Of a DNA stretch of 64,000 nucleotides, positions 52,223 through 60,491 are shown one piece after another. A model generated the notes under the pieces. The model was given only the letters and a program-made list of their open reading frames with translations, did not search any database and was not told the origin of the DNA. Location: NCBI RefSeq assembly GCF_020621385.1, contig NZ_JAESVA010000002.1, positions 806,001 through 870,000 of the forward strand, written 5' to 3'. The stretch's first letter is position 1, and each line of letters begins with the position of its first letter. Source of the DNA: Acidisoma cellulosilyticum. GTDB taxonomy: Bacteria; Pseudomonadota; Alphaproteobacteria; Acetobacterales; Acetobacteraceae. The position numbers and the translations under genes were made by a program.

Positions 52223-53421
52223 AGCTGATTGATACCCCGAGTAAGGCGGCCTGTCTTGCCGAAGCGTAGTCTACCGAAACCAAGCCAGCCAGAGCCGGCC
52301 CCGAACTGCTGGCGATCAGAAACGGCAGCCATGCTGTTGCCGCGCCAGACGACACGATTGCCAAGATAGCTGGCAACCAGAACCGACAGCGAGAAAATTT
52401 CTCGCGCAGGCAGCAGCCAGCCGGAAAAACGCCCTCGCCCGAGTTGGCGCGTCACTGCCTGAAGCAGCAAGGCGCGCAAAATCCAGACCGAGGCCGCGAA
52501 GATCACAGACCACCAGGCAAAACCGGCGGTCAGGATGGTCATCAAGCCCCAGAAGACCGGGAACTGAAGGGCGGTCGTCGCATAGGTGACCGGCTCCAGC
52601 GCGCGGATGGTGCGCGCCCAGCGCAGCTCATGCGCAAAAAGCGCGCGGATGCTGTCCTCGGAAACCGTCGTGACGACAAGGCCGGAGATCAGCGCGATGC
52701 GCTGGCCGGTGGCCCGGACCAGCCGGCCAAGGGCGAAATCATCGGCCAGATGCGGCAGCAGCGCCGGAAAGCCGCCAACGGCATCCAGCGTCTCACGCCG
52801 CAGCGCGATCGCCGCCCCCAGACAGTCCTGCCGGCCGAGCACGCGCCCGACCATCACGCCCGGCAAAAAAATGTGGTTGATCTGCGCGGCACCGAAAGGC
52901 CCGACTATGCCGGGCCGGCTGGCGACCCCGGTATAGAGTGCCGTCACCAGACCGATATCCGGCTCTGCCAGCCCCGCCACCACGCGTTCCAGAAAATGGG
53001 GCGTCACATGCACATCCGAGTCGGCCAGGACGATGACGTCATGCCGCGCGGCGGACCACATGTTGATGAGGTTCGCGATCTTGCGATTGCCGCCATGCTG
53101 CGTCTCATCGACGATCAGCGTTATGTCGCGGTTCGGAAAAATCGCCTGGAGCTTTTCGACCACGGGAATCGCCGGGTCGTTGGCGTCCTGGACGCCGAAG
53201 ACAATCTGATATTCGGGATAGGACTGCGTGCAGAAGGACGCGAGGGCGGCCTCCAGCAGCGGTTCGTCGCCCTTCAGCGGCTTGAGAATCGTAACTGCCG
53301 GCCGGTCGGTCAATTGCGGCCGCGCACGCTGGTTGAAGCGCTTCAATGCCTGCCACGCTCCGCCCGCCTGCACCAGGCCGGCTGCGGAGAAGAGAGCCGT
53401 TACGTCGGCGAGCAGGGTCAA
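52219..53421 (-). CDS. hpnI: Hopanoid glycosyltransferase HpnI (GT2, ceramide glucosyltransferase-like)
   Basis: A 400-residue membrane-associated glycosyltransferase. Visible motifs: VTILKPLKGDEPLLEAALASF, the nucleotide-sugar site VLADSDVHV (DxD), the acceptor-side ADDFALGRLV, and the QxxRW-type motif HELRWARTIRA, followed by C-terminal helices (FPVFWGLMTILTAGFAWWSVIF). HpnI adds N-acetylglucosamine to bacteriohopanetetrol, the first step to the cyclitol ether. The first possible start is a TTG at 53421, with GGAG 10 bases upstream; no ATG fits. It lies 21 bases after hpnM. Confidence 0.9.
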   Translation of the reverse strand: MTLLADVTALFSAAGLVQAGGAWQALKRFNQRARPQLTDRPAVTILKPLKGDEPLLEAALASFCTQSYPEYQIVFGVQDANDPAIPVVEKLQAIFPNRDITLIVDETQHGGNRKIANLINMWSAARHDVIVLADSDVHVTPHFLERVVAGLAEPDIGLVTALYTGVASRPGIVGPFGAAQINHIFLPGVMVGRVLGRQDCLGAAIALRRETLDAVGGFPALLPHLADDFALGRLVRATGQRIALISGLVVTTVSEDSIRALFAHELRWARTIRALEPVTYATTALQFPVFWGLMTILTAGFAWWSVIFAASVWILRALLLQAVTRQLGRGRFSGWLLPAREIFSLSVLVASYLGNRVVWRGNSMAAVSDRQQFGAGSGWLGFGRLRFGKTGRLTRGINQL

Positions 53422-53442
53422 GGCCTGAAGGCTCCTAACGGT

Positions 53443-54075
53443 TCAAGAACTGATCGCACCAGCCGAAAGGGTCGAGACTTTCTGCTCCAGACTGGCGATC
53501 AGCTGCGTGGCGTTGCCGTCCGATAGCAGAGAGGCGAAATCGGATCGCTGCACCGCAACACGGCTGATTGTTCCGTCTAGCAAAATATCCTGGATTTTCC
53601 AGCCCGCTGTCGCCTGCCCCATCACATAATCGATGCGCCAACTGTCGCCCGAAGGCTTGGCGAGCAGGCTTGTCACCACCTGCTCCGCCCCGACGCTGCG
53701 GGTCTGGGGCGATATGGAGGAGACCTCGCCGTTATAGCTTTGAAAATTCGCGACATAGGTCGCGATGATGAAGCTGCGGAAAACCTGTTGCAGCTTCTGC
53801 TGCTGGGCCGCCGGCAGCCCGCTCCAATAGGACCCGACCGAAATGCGCAGAATGCGCGGCAGATCGAAGACCTGATCCACAATCGGCGCCAGTGTCTGGA
53901 ACCGCTGCAGGAAGGGCGTCTGCTCGCCCGCCTTCATGATAGAGATCAGACCTGCATTGAGCGCGCTGACGGGCGCCGTCGGCGAACCGGACGCTGTCTG
54001 GGCAAACGCCCCCACGGGAAAAAGCGCCGTGGAACAGACCGCCGCCAGAAGAAACCGTCGTGACCGCAGCATCAT
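53443..54075 (-). CDS. hpnM: Hopanoid-associated periplasmic protein HpnM (MlaC/Ttg2D-like)
   Basis: A 210-residue exported protein with a signal peptide (RRFLLAAVCSTALFPVGAFAQ, cut near 27). The mature part is an MlaC-like helix/sheet fold (DQVFDLPRILRISVGSYWSGLPAAQQQKLQQVFRSFI; VGAEQVVTSLLAKPSGDSWRIDYVM; WKIQDILLDGTISRVAVQRSDF), the phospholipid-carrier family also annotated HpnM in hopanoid loci. A role in hopanoid transport with HpnN is proposed; hpnN is not in the window. First gene of the minus-strand run, divergent from ispH. Confidence 0.85.
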   Translation of the reverse strand: MMLRSRRFLLAAVCSTALFPVGAFAQTASGSPTAPVSALNAGLISIMKAGEQTPFLQRFQTLAPIVDQVFDLPRILRISVGSYWSGLPAAQQQKLQQVFRSFIIATYVANFQSYNGEVSSISPQTRSVGAEQVVTSLLAKPSGDSWRIDYVMGQATAGWKIQDILLDGTISRVAVQRSDFASLLSDGNATQLIASLEQKVSTLSAGAISS

Positions 54076-54465
54076 GCTATGTCGCGGCCACGGGGACCGC
54101 CCTCCAAAATCTTCTTAACCCGCACCTTGCCTTACCGTCGGACATCGTCGGCGTGCCACAGAACGAGGAGGAGTAAACCGCCATCCGCAAGCTGGCTTCG
54201 GCGTTCAATCTGCGACGCCGGCTGAAACGTGCGGCGCGGTTGTACCTAAGGCCGGACCGAAAACAAGTGTCACTCGCCGTGACCTTGCCCCTCACCTGCC
54301 CACGGCTTTGTGAACTGGCCGATTGCAATGCAGCAAAACCTTGCTCAGGCTTCGGCAATTGCTTATCCCGTGATATGAGTGGCTTGCGAGCCATCATGAC
54401 TTAGGCCCGTCGTTGCCCCCTGTTCCGGGACGTCCGGCCAAGGATTTTTGGAGAAGACCAGACAT
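54076..54465. other. 390-bp divergent gap between hpnM and ispH
   Basis: Holds the promoters of the hpnMIJK run and of ispH-hpnH. I see no believable gene; a 106-codon minus frame is arginine/serine-rich and starts without a ribosome-binding site. GGAGAAG at 54450-54456 serves ispH. Confidence 0.4.
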
Positions 54466-55395
54466 ATGCGTGTCCTCCTCGCCCAGCCGCGCGGCTTTTG
54501 TGCTGGCGTCGTTCGCGCGATCGATATCGTGGAACGTGCCCTCAAGAAATACGGCCCGCCGATCTATGTGCGGCATGAGATCGTCCATAACCGTCATGTC
54601 GTCGAGGATCTGCGCCAGCGCGGCGCCGTGTTCGTCGATGAGTTGGATGAGGTGCCGGAAGGCGCCATCACCGTCTTCAGTGCCCATGGCGTTGCCAAAA
54701 AGGTGCAGGATGAGGCCGTCAGCCTTGGTCTGCCGGTGATCGACGCCACCTGCCCGCTTGTCGCCAAGGTCCATGCCGAAGGCCGCCGCTATGCGTCCCA
54801 GGAGCGTGAGATCGTGCTCATCGGCCATGCCGGCCATGCCGAGGTCGAAGGCACGATCGGCCAAATCCCGGCCAAGGTTCATCTGGTGCAGACGGTTGCC
54901 GACGTCGCGACGCTCGACGTCTCGGATGCCGACAAGCTTGCCTACGTGACCCAGACGACTCTGTCGGTCGATGATACGCGCGGCATTATCCAGGCGCTGC
55001 AGACCCGATTCCCGACCATCATGGGACCGGACGTGCGCGATATCTGTTATGCCACTCAGAATAGGCAACAGGCCGTGCGTGATCTGGCACGGGAAGTCGA
55101 CGTCATTCTGGTCGTCGGCTCCCGGAACAGTTCCAATTCGAATCGCCTGCGCGAACTCGGCGAAGAACTTGGTTGCCGCTCCTACCTCATCGATGATGAA
55201 AAAGGGCTGAAGTCCGAGTGGTTCGACGGTATCGACCGCGTCGGTGTCACCGCCGGTGCTTCCGCCCCGGAAGTGCTGGTCCAAAACGTGCTTGATGGCC
55301 TGCGCCAGTTCGGCGAGGTCGAGGTCGGCCTGCTCGATGGCGTGCCGGAAGATGTTCGTTTCCGCCTGCCGCCCGAAGTGGCGGATGTCGCTTAA
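54466..55395 (+). CDS. ispH: 4-hydroxy-3-methylbut-2-enyl diphosphate reductase
   Basis: Last enzyme of the MEP pathway, reducing HMBPP to IPP and DMAPP with a [4Fe-4S] cluster. The three cluster cysteines are C12 (GFCAGV), C96 (DATCPLV) and C194 (DICYATQ); catalytic His and Glu sit in SAHGV and HAEVEGT. 309 residues, complete. The ATG at 54466 follows GGAGAAG by 9 bases. hpnH starts 19 bases after its stop, tying isoprenoid supply to hopanoid synthesis. Confidence 0.96.
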   Translation: MRVLLAQPRGFCAGVVRAIDIVERALKKYGPPIYVRHEIVHNRHVVEDLRQRGAVFVDELDEVPEGAITVFSAHGVAKKVQDEAVSLGLPVIDATCPLVAKVHAEGRRYASQEREIVLIGHAGHAEVEGTIGQIPAKVHLVQTVADVATLDVSDADKLAYVTQTTLSVDDTRGIIQALQTRFPTIMGPDVRDICYATQNRQQAVRDLAREVDVILVVGSRNSSNSNRLRELGEELGCRSYLIDDEKGLKSEWFDGIDRVGVTAGASAPEVLVQNVLDGLRQFGEVEVGLLDGVPEDVRFRLPPEVADVA

Positions 55396-55414
55396 CAATA
55401 GGGGCTGACCACTT

Positions 55415-56587
55415 ATGGGTGTTCCACTCAATCAAGCGCTCCGCGTTGGCGCCTATGTCGTCAAACAGCATCTCATCGGCAACAAGCGCTACCCGCTGGT
55501 GCTGATGCTGGAGCCGCTATTCCGCTGCAACCTGGCCTGCAACGGCTGCGGCAAGATCGATTACCCGGCGCCGATCCTCAACCAGCGCCTGACAGTCGAG
55601 GAATGCCTGGAGGCAGCCGACGAATGCGGCGCGCCGATCGTCGCCATCGCGGGCGGCGAGCCGCTGCTGCACAAGGAAATGCCGCAGATCATCGAGGGCC
55701 TTCTGAAGCGCGGCAAGTTCATCTATCTCTGCACGAACGCGCTGCTGCTTGAGAAGAAGATCGACCTCTACAAGCCGCACAAGAACTTCGCCTGGGATAT
55801 CCATCTCGATGGTGACCAGGAAATGCACGACAACGCCGTGAGCCAGGAAGGCACCTATGATGTCGCCGTCCGCGCCATCAAGAACGCCAAGGCGCGCGGC
55901 TTCCGCCTGTGCATCAACACGACGCTGTTCGACGGCGCGCAGCCCGAGCGGGTCGGCAAGTTCATCGACAGCGCGATGGATCTCGGCATCGACGGCGTGA
56001 TGATCTCACCCGGCTATGCGTATGAGCGCGCGCCCGACCGCGAGCATTTCCTCAACCGCCAGAAGACCAAGGAATTGTTCCGCGGCATCTTCCGCTACGG
56101 CAAGGGCCGCAAGTGGAAGTTCAACCAGTCGGCGCTGTTCCTGGACTTCCTGGCCGGTAACCAGACCTTCCATTGCACGCCCTGGGGCAAGCCCGCGCGC
56201 AACGTGTTCGGCTGGCAGCGCCCCTGCTATCTGCTCGGCGAAGGCTATACCAAGACCTATGCCGAACTGATGGCCACGACGGATTGGGACGCTTACGGCA
56301 CCGGCAATTACGAGAAATGCGCCGACTGCATGGTGCATTCCGGCTATGAGGCGACCGCCGTCATGGAAGCCATCCGTCACCCGATCAAGATGGCCGTCTC
56401 CGCCATTCGCGGGCCGAAGACGGAAGGGGCCATGGCCGCCGAAATCCCACTCGATAACCAACGGCCGGCCGACTACGCCGTGTTCAGCCGCCATGTCGAA
56501 GAGCGGATGGAAGAGCTGGCAGCTAAGTCACCGAAGGTTCGCGTTACCCGCAGCAAGGCCCCTGAGGCTTTCGGCACCGCGGATTAA
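55415..56587 (+). CDS. hpnH: Adenosyl-hopene transferase HpnH (radical SAM)
   Basis: A 390-residue radical SAM enzyme that joins the 5'-deoxyadenosyl group to diploptene, the first step of C35 hopanoids. The cluster motif is C38xxxC42xxC45 in FRCNLACNGCGKID, and ICTNALLL and IHLDGDQEMHD mark the barrel. A C-terminal part with CADCMVHSGYEATAV completes the family. The last 60 bases overlap the 3' end of hpnG on the other strand. Confidence 0.95.
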   Translation: MGVPLNQALRVGAYVVKQHLIGNKRYPLVLMLEPLFRCNLACNGCGKIDYPAPILNQRLTVEECLEAADECGAPIVAIAGGEPLLHKEMPQIIEGLLKRGKFIYLCTNALLLEKKIDLYKPHKNFAWDIHLDGDQEMHDNAVSQEGTYDVAVRAIKNAKARGFRLCINTTLFDGAQPERVGKFIDSAMDLGIDGVMISPGYAYERAPDREHFLNRQKTKELFRGIFRYGKGRKWKFNQSALFLDFLAGNQTFHCTPWGKPARNVFGWQRPCYLLGEGYTKTYAELMATTDWDAYGTGNYEKCADCMVHSGYEATAVMEAIRHPIKMAVSAIRGPKTEGAMAAEIPLDNQRPADYAVFSRHVEERMEELAAKSPKVRVTRSKAPEAFGTAD

Positions 56588-57253
56588 GGTTCTCCGCCCT
56601 CGGGCGGCGTCGCGGCCAAGGGCGATTAGACCGAGGATTTGCTGGGGATGGCGGGCCAATATGCCCGCCATTTTCATTGGTGCGATGCGGCCTGCCTCAT
56701 CCAGGGCTTCGATCGCAGCGCTCGGCAGATCGCGCGACGCGGGATCGCAGACGGCGCGCAATACCGCGAAAGGCAAGCCCCTCGCCGCTGCCACCTCGGC
56801 CACGGCCCCGCTTTCGAGATCGATCGCAGCCGCACCCGTCTGCCGCCAAAGCCGGTCCTTGTCGGCAGCCAAGCCCACAACACCGTCGCCCGCGAGCAAA
56901 AAATCCACCTGCTGGCCGACAGTCAGCAAAACGCGGGAGAGAGCGGGATCGCAGTCGTAAACCTGGCCCTGATGCAAGACCCTGCAGGGCACGACCGCCA
57001 CACCGGCCGCGAGCGCCGGGTCAAGCCCGCCGGCCAGACCAAAGCTGATCAACGCTGTCGCGCCGTCGGCCACCAGACGTTCGGCCATTTTCCGCGCACC
57101 CTGGGGCATTCCCCCACCGATCGCGACCGCGCAGCCGGCCCGCTGCGCTATCCGCGCTTCCGCGACCATGCCGACGATAATGCCAAGTCCAGAAATGGCG
57201 GCCTCCGACTTCCCTTGGACAAAGAAACGACTCAGTTTCCACAAGTCATACAC
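56528..57253 (-). CDS. hpnG: Adenosylhopane nucleosidase HpnG
   Basis: Nucleosidase/phosphorylase that removes adenine from adenosylhopane; core blocks are LGIIVGMVAEARIA, CAVAIGGGMP, ALISFGLAGGLDPALAAG, AIDLESGAVAEVAAARGLPFAVLRAVCDPA. The start is unclear: the longest frame begins with GTG at 57253 without a ribosome-binding site. A perfect GGAGG lies 5 bases before an ATT at 57196 that would give 222 residues and place the domain at the very N-terminus, where homologues begin. An ATG at 57169 would cut into the conserved segment. Convergent with hpnH, overlapping 60 bases. Confidence 0.87.
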   Translation of the reverse strand: MYDLWKLSRFFVQGKSEAAISGLGIIVGMVAEARIAQRAGCAVAIGGGMPQGARKMAERLVADGATALISFGLAGGLDPALAAGVAVVPCRVLHQGQVYDCDPALSRVLLTVGQQVDFLLAGDGVVGLAADKDRLWRQTGAAAIDLESGAVAEVAAARGLPFAVLRAVCDPASRDLPSAAIEALDEAGRIAPMKMAGILARHPQQILGLIALGRDAARGRRTLIRGAESLRGLAAGNANLR

Positions 57254-57301
57254 TTTGCCCAGACTGCGAGCCAGAAAACGAAAGCGAGGTTGCCCTCAAG
57301 A

Positions 57302-57332
57302 AAAGACCTGAGTTTGTTCAGCCCAGGTCTTT
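57302..57332 (-). terminator. Terminator of aspS
   Basis: On the minus strand AAAGACCTG pairs with CAGGTCTTT (9 bp, 57324-57332 with 57302-57310) and T-rich sequence follows. It lies 29 bases past the aspS stop. Confidence 0.75.
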
Positions 57333-57360
57333 CGTCAGGCCGATCATCATCGGCTTGCAA

Positions 57361-59148
57361 TCAGCTTTTCACGACCTTCGGCGGCAGCACGATCTGCAAA
57401 GACAATTCCCGCATCCGCTCCGGCGTCACCTCGGCCGGCGCACCCATCATCAGATCCTCGCCGCCCTGGTTGAGCGGGAAGAGGATGACCTCTCGGATAT
57501 TGGGCTCGTCCGCCAGCAGCATGACCATGCGGTCGACGCCCGGCGCCGAACCGCCATGCGGCGGCGCGCCGTAGCGGAAGGCCTGCAGCATGCCGCCGAA
57601 ACGGGCTTCCACGACATCGGCGCCATAGCCCGCGATCTCGAAAGCCCGCAGCATGATGTCCGGGCGATGGTTGCGAATGGCCCCGGACGACAGCTCGATG
57701 CCGTTACAGACGATGTCGTATTGGAAAGCGTTGATCGTCAGCGGGTCCTGATTGTTCAGCGCCTCCAGCCCGCCCTGCGGCATGGAGAAGGGGTTGTGGC
57801 TGAAATCGATCTTCCCCGTCTCTTCGTTCAGCTCATACATCGGGAAATCGGTGATCCAGCAGAAGCGGAAGGCGTTCTCCTCGATCAGACCCAGATCGGT
57901 GCCGAGTTTGGTGCGCACGGCGCCCGCGAATTTCGGCGTCACGTCCGGCTTGCCGGCAGCGAAGAAGACCGCGTCGCCGGGCCCGACGCCGCAGGCGGCC
58001 GCGATGGCAGCTGCACGGTCGGCTTCCAGGTTCTTGGCGATCGGACCCTTCGGACCCTCGGCGTCGAAGGTGATATAGCCCAGGCCGCCTGCCCCCTCGG
58101 CCCGCGCCCATTCATTGAGCTTATCGAAAAAGGAGCGCGGATTGCCGCCCGCACCCGGCGCCGGAATGGCGCGGATAATGCCGCCCGAGGCCGCGATCTT
58201 GGCAAAAAGCCCGAAACCCGAATCGGCGAAATGCGCCGTGACGTCGGTGATCTTGATCGGATTGCGCAGATCCGGCTTGTCCGAGCCATAGACGAGCAGT
58301 GATTCGGCATAGGGAATGCGCGGAAAGGGCGTCGGCGTTACGCTGCGACCGTTGCCGAATTCCTCGAAGACACCCGCCATCACCGGCTCGATCGTGTTGA
58401 AGACGTCTTCCTGGGTCACGAAGCTCATCTCGAAATCGAGCTGGTAGAATTCGCCAGGGCTGCGGTCGGCACGCGCCGCCTCGTCCCGGAAGCAGGGCGC
58501 GATCTGGAAATAGCGGTCGAAACCCGCGACCATGGCAAGCTGCTTGAACTGCTGCGGTGCCTGCGGCAGGGCGTAGAATTTGCCGGGATGGTTGCGCGCG
58601 GGCACCAGAAAGTCCCGCGCCCCTTCCGGCGATGAGGCCGTCAGGATCGGGGTCTGGAACTCGACAAATCCCTGATCGACCATCCGCCGGCGCAGCGAGG
58701 CGATAACCTGCGCGCGCAGCATGATGTTGCGGTGAACGCGATCGCGGCGCAGGTCGAGGAAGCGGTATTTCAGCCGCAGATCGTCCGGGTAGTTCTGATC
58801 GCCGGCAACCTGAATGGGCAGCACATCGGCGGAGGACTGAACCTCCAGCGCGCGGACGCGCAGCTCTATCCCGCCCGTCGGCAGGCGCGGATTAACCGTG
58901 GAAGGCTCGCGCAGCACGACCTCGCCGGTGACGGTGATGACGCTTTCGACGCGCAACTCATCCGCGGCCGCAAAGGATTCGGAACCTGCCGGCAGCACGA
59001 TTTGGGTCAGGCCGAAATGGTCGCGCAGGTCGATGAACAGCAGGCCGCCATGATCGCGCTTGCTATGAACCCAGCCGGACAGCCGGGCGGTGACGCCGGC
59101 ATCGGTGGTGCGCAAAGCGCCACAATGATGGGTGCGATAGGAATGCAT
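57361..59148 (-). CDS. aspS: Aspartyl-tRNA synthetase (bacterial type)
   Basis: Class II synthetase of 595 residues. The N-terminal OB fold ([24 protein letters not shown]) binds the anticodon. Motif 2 is [26 protein letters not shown], motif 3 [14 protein letters not shown], and the bacterial-specific GAD insertion (about 290-420) is present. Many alphaproteobacteria use a non-discriminating form together with GatCAB; the sequence alone does not settle that here. ATG at 59148. Confidence 0.96.
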   Translation of the reverse strand: MHSYRTHHCGALRTTDAGVTARLSGWVHSKRDHGGLLFIDLRDHFGLTQIVLPAGSESFAAADELRVESVITVTGEVVLREPSTVNPRLPTGGIELRVRALEVQSSADVLPIQVAGDQNYPDDLRLKYRFLDLRRDRVHRNIMLRAQVIASLRRRMVDQGFVEFQTPILTASSPEGARDFLVPARNHPGKFYALPQAPQQFKQLAMVAGFDRYFQIAPCFRDEAARADRSPGEFYQLDFEMSFVTQEDVFNTIEPVMAGVFEEFGNGRSVTPTPFPRIPYAESLLVYGSDKPDLRNPIKITDVTAHFADSGFGLFAKIAASGGIIRAIPAPGAGGNPRSFFDKLNEWARAEGAGGLGYITFDAEGPKGPIAKNLEADRAAAIAAACGVGPGDAVFFAAGKPDVTPKFAGAVRTKLGTDLGLIEENAFRFCWITDFPMYELNEETGKIDFSHNPFSMPQGGLEALNNQDPLTINAFQYDIVCNGIELSSGAIRNHRPDIMLRAFEIAGYGADVVEARFGGMLQAFRYGAPPHGGSAPGVDRMVMLLADEPNIREVILFPLNQGGEDLMMGAPAEVTPERMRELSLQIVLPPKVVKS

Positions 59149-59294
59149 GAGCGAAGGGTCCTGGTGATCAACGAAGCCGGGCGGGCAACAAGGCGCGGCC
59201 TCCCGGCGCTGTCAAGCTTTTGGACGCGTTGGCTGGGCGGCTGAGGGCGGTTTCGGTTCCGGCCCACCCAATCTTGCGCGCACGCGCTTTTTCT

Positions 59295-59313
59295 TGTTCC
59301 TAAAAATGGAACA
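59295..59313 (+). promoter_or_regulatory. Palindromic operator candidate of higBA
   Basis: TGTTCC-TAAAAAT-GGAACA is a perfect 6-bp dyad ending 15 bases before the higB ATG, in an AT-rich patch that contrasts with the surrounding DNA. HigA-type antitoxins bind such sites to repress their own promoter. Confidence 0.6.
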
Positions 59314-59328
59314 TGATAGTCACGGATC

Positions 59329-59622
59329 ATGCAGGTGATCGCACTCCGCATGCTTCGGGAGTTCTGGCACGAGCACCCGCGCGCTGAATTGCCGTTGCGA
59401 GCCTGGCACAGTCTGGTTTCCAAGGCGGACTGGTCAGGTCCCGCGGACATCCGCCGGATGTTCGGGGCCGCTGACTTCGTCGGCGACAACCGCGTCATCT
59501 TCGATATCGGCGGCAATAAATACCGGATAGTGGCGCATATCGCCTACCGCCATCATCGCGTGCTCATCAAGTTCGTCGGCAAGCACAGCGACTATGACCG
59601 TATCAACCCGGAGACCGTCTGA
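59329..59622 (+). CDS. higB: HigB mRNA interferase toxin
   Basis: A 97-residue RelE-like toxin of the HigB_toxin family. It shows MQVIALRMLREFWHEHPRAELPLRAWHSLV, NRVIFDIGGNKYRIVAHIAYRHHRVLIKFVGKHSDYDRI; the GGNKYRIVA and HSDYD blocks match the E. coli HigB (YgjN) type. It lies before its antitoxin, whose ATG overlaps the stop (TGATG). Confidence 0.92.
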   Translation: MQVIALRMLREFWHEHPRAELPLRAWHSLVSKADWSGPADIRRMFGAADFVGDNRVIFDIGGNKYRIVAHIAYRHHRVLIKFVGKHSDYDRINPETV

Positions 59623-59996
59623 TGGACATTCGACCGATCCGCACCGAGGCGGATTATGATTGGGCGCTTAGGGAAATAGAGCCTTATTTCACGCATGAAC
59701 CCCTGTTCGGCTCGCCGGAAGCTGATCGGTTTGACGTGCTCGCCACCCTCATCGCGGGATACGAGCGCCAATATCATCCAGTTGACGCCCCTGATCCGGT
59801 CGAGGTGGTGCGCTTTTACATGGAGCAGAACAATCTTGGGCAATCCGAACTTGCCTCCGTGCTCGGATCACGCTCGCGGGCCAGCGAATTCCTGGCCGGG
59901 CGCCGCAATCTCAGCCTGGCGATGATCAGCCTCATCCGTGCTGCGTGGGGCATACCGGCTGATCTACTGATCAGAGAGCAGACGGCAGTCGCCTGA
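59622..59996 (+). CDS. higA: HigA antitoxin
   Basis: A 124-residue antitoxin. The N-terminal part IRTEADYDWALREIEPYF is the usual toxin-contacting region and the C-terminal Xre helix-turn-helix is NNLGQSELASVLGSRSRASEFLAGRRNLSLAMISLI. It neutralises HigB and should bind the dyad at 59295. A short hairpin CAGGCG-AAAG-CGCCTG at 59999-60014 follows the stop. Confidence 0.92.
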   Translation: MDIRPIRTEADYDWALREIEPYFTHEPLFGSPEADRFDVLATLIAGYERQYHPVDAPDPVEVVRFYMEQNNLGQSELASVLGSRSRASEFLAGRRNLSLAMISLIRAAWGIPADLLIREQTAVA

Positions 59997-60113
59997 CCCA
60001 GGCGAAAGCGCCTGAGCACGAGCCGACCCGCAGGCCTGCCGCGCCCGGGGGACGATTTGCGAGCGTCGCCCGGCCGCCCTATCCTTCCGCTCAAGCAATC
60101 GAAAAGCAGATCG

Positions 60114-60416
60114 ATGGATAATGATTCCGGCTGGGCGGCCCAAACCATCACCCTGATCACCCATATGCCGGGCAGGCCGGACGAGAAGCTGACCCTTGCC
60201 TGCCGCTGGGTGGAACTGGTGCAGGCCTGGGACGGCGTGCAGGATGCCTATTTCCTTATTTCGGGTGTTGAAACGTCGGAAATCGTCCAGAAATCCTGGG
60301 TTTTCGTGACCTTCAAGGATTCACGCGGCAAGACCCATCACTATCCCATCTATGGCGCAGTCGCGCAGGGTCCGCACGCGCTCCGCCTGCCGCGAACACC
60401 GCACCAATCGGTCTGA
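60114..60416 (+). CDS. Small protein of unknown function
   Basis: A 100-residue cytosolic protein with no signal or helix. It reads as a small beta-rich domain (ITLITHMPGRPDEKLTLACRWVELVQAWDGVQDAYFLISGVETSEIV; SWVFVTFKDSRGKTHHYPIYGAV). I do not recognise a family. The frame could extend upstream, but the ATG at 60114 begins the ordered part. It lies between higBA and glgX, the latter 75 bases further. Confidence 0.5.
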   Translation: MDNDSGWAAQTITLITHMPGRPDEKLTLACRWVELVQAWDGVQDAYFLISGVETSEIVQKSWVFVTFKDSRGKTHHYPIYGAVAQGPHALRLPRTPHQSV

Positions 60417-60491
60417 AACCACCGCGCCCGCGTTGCGGCTGGCCGCGCCATCCCCATCTCCCTGACCGATAGACTGGGAATGGAGCAAGGC

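Noticed and set aside
50057-52228. 723-codon plus-strand open frame antisense to hpnK and hpnJ
   Set aside because: Both genes on the minus strand are recognisable families with motifs in frame; the antisense frame is open only because GC-rich codons leave few stops, and its translation is Arg/Ala/Asp-rich without domain features.
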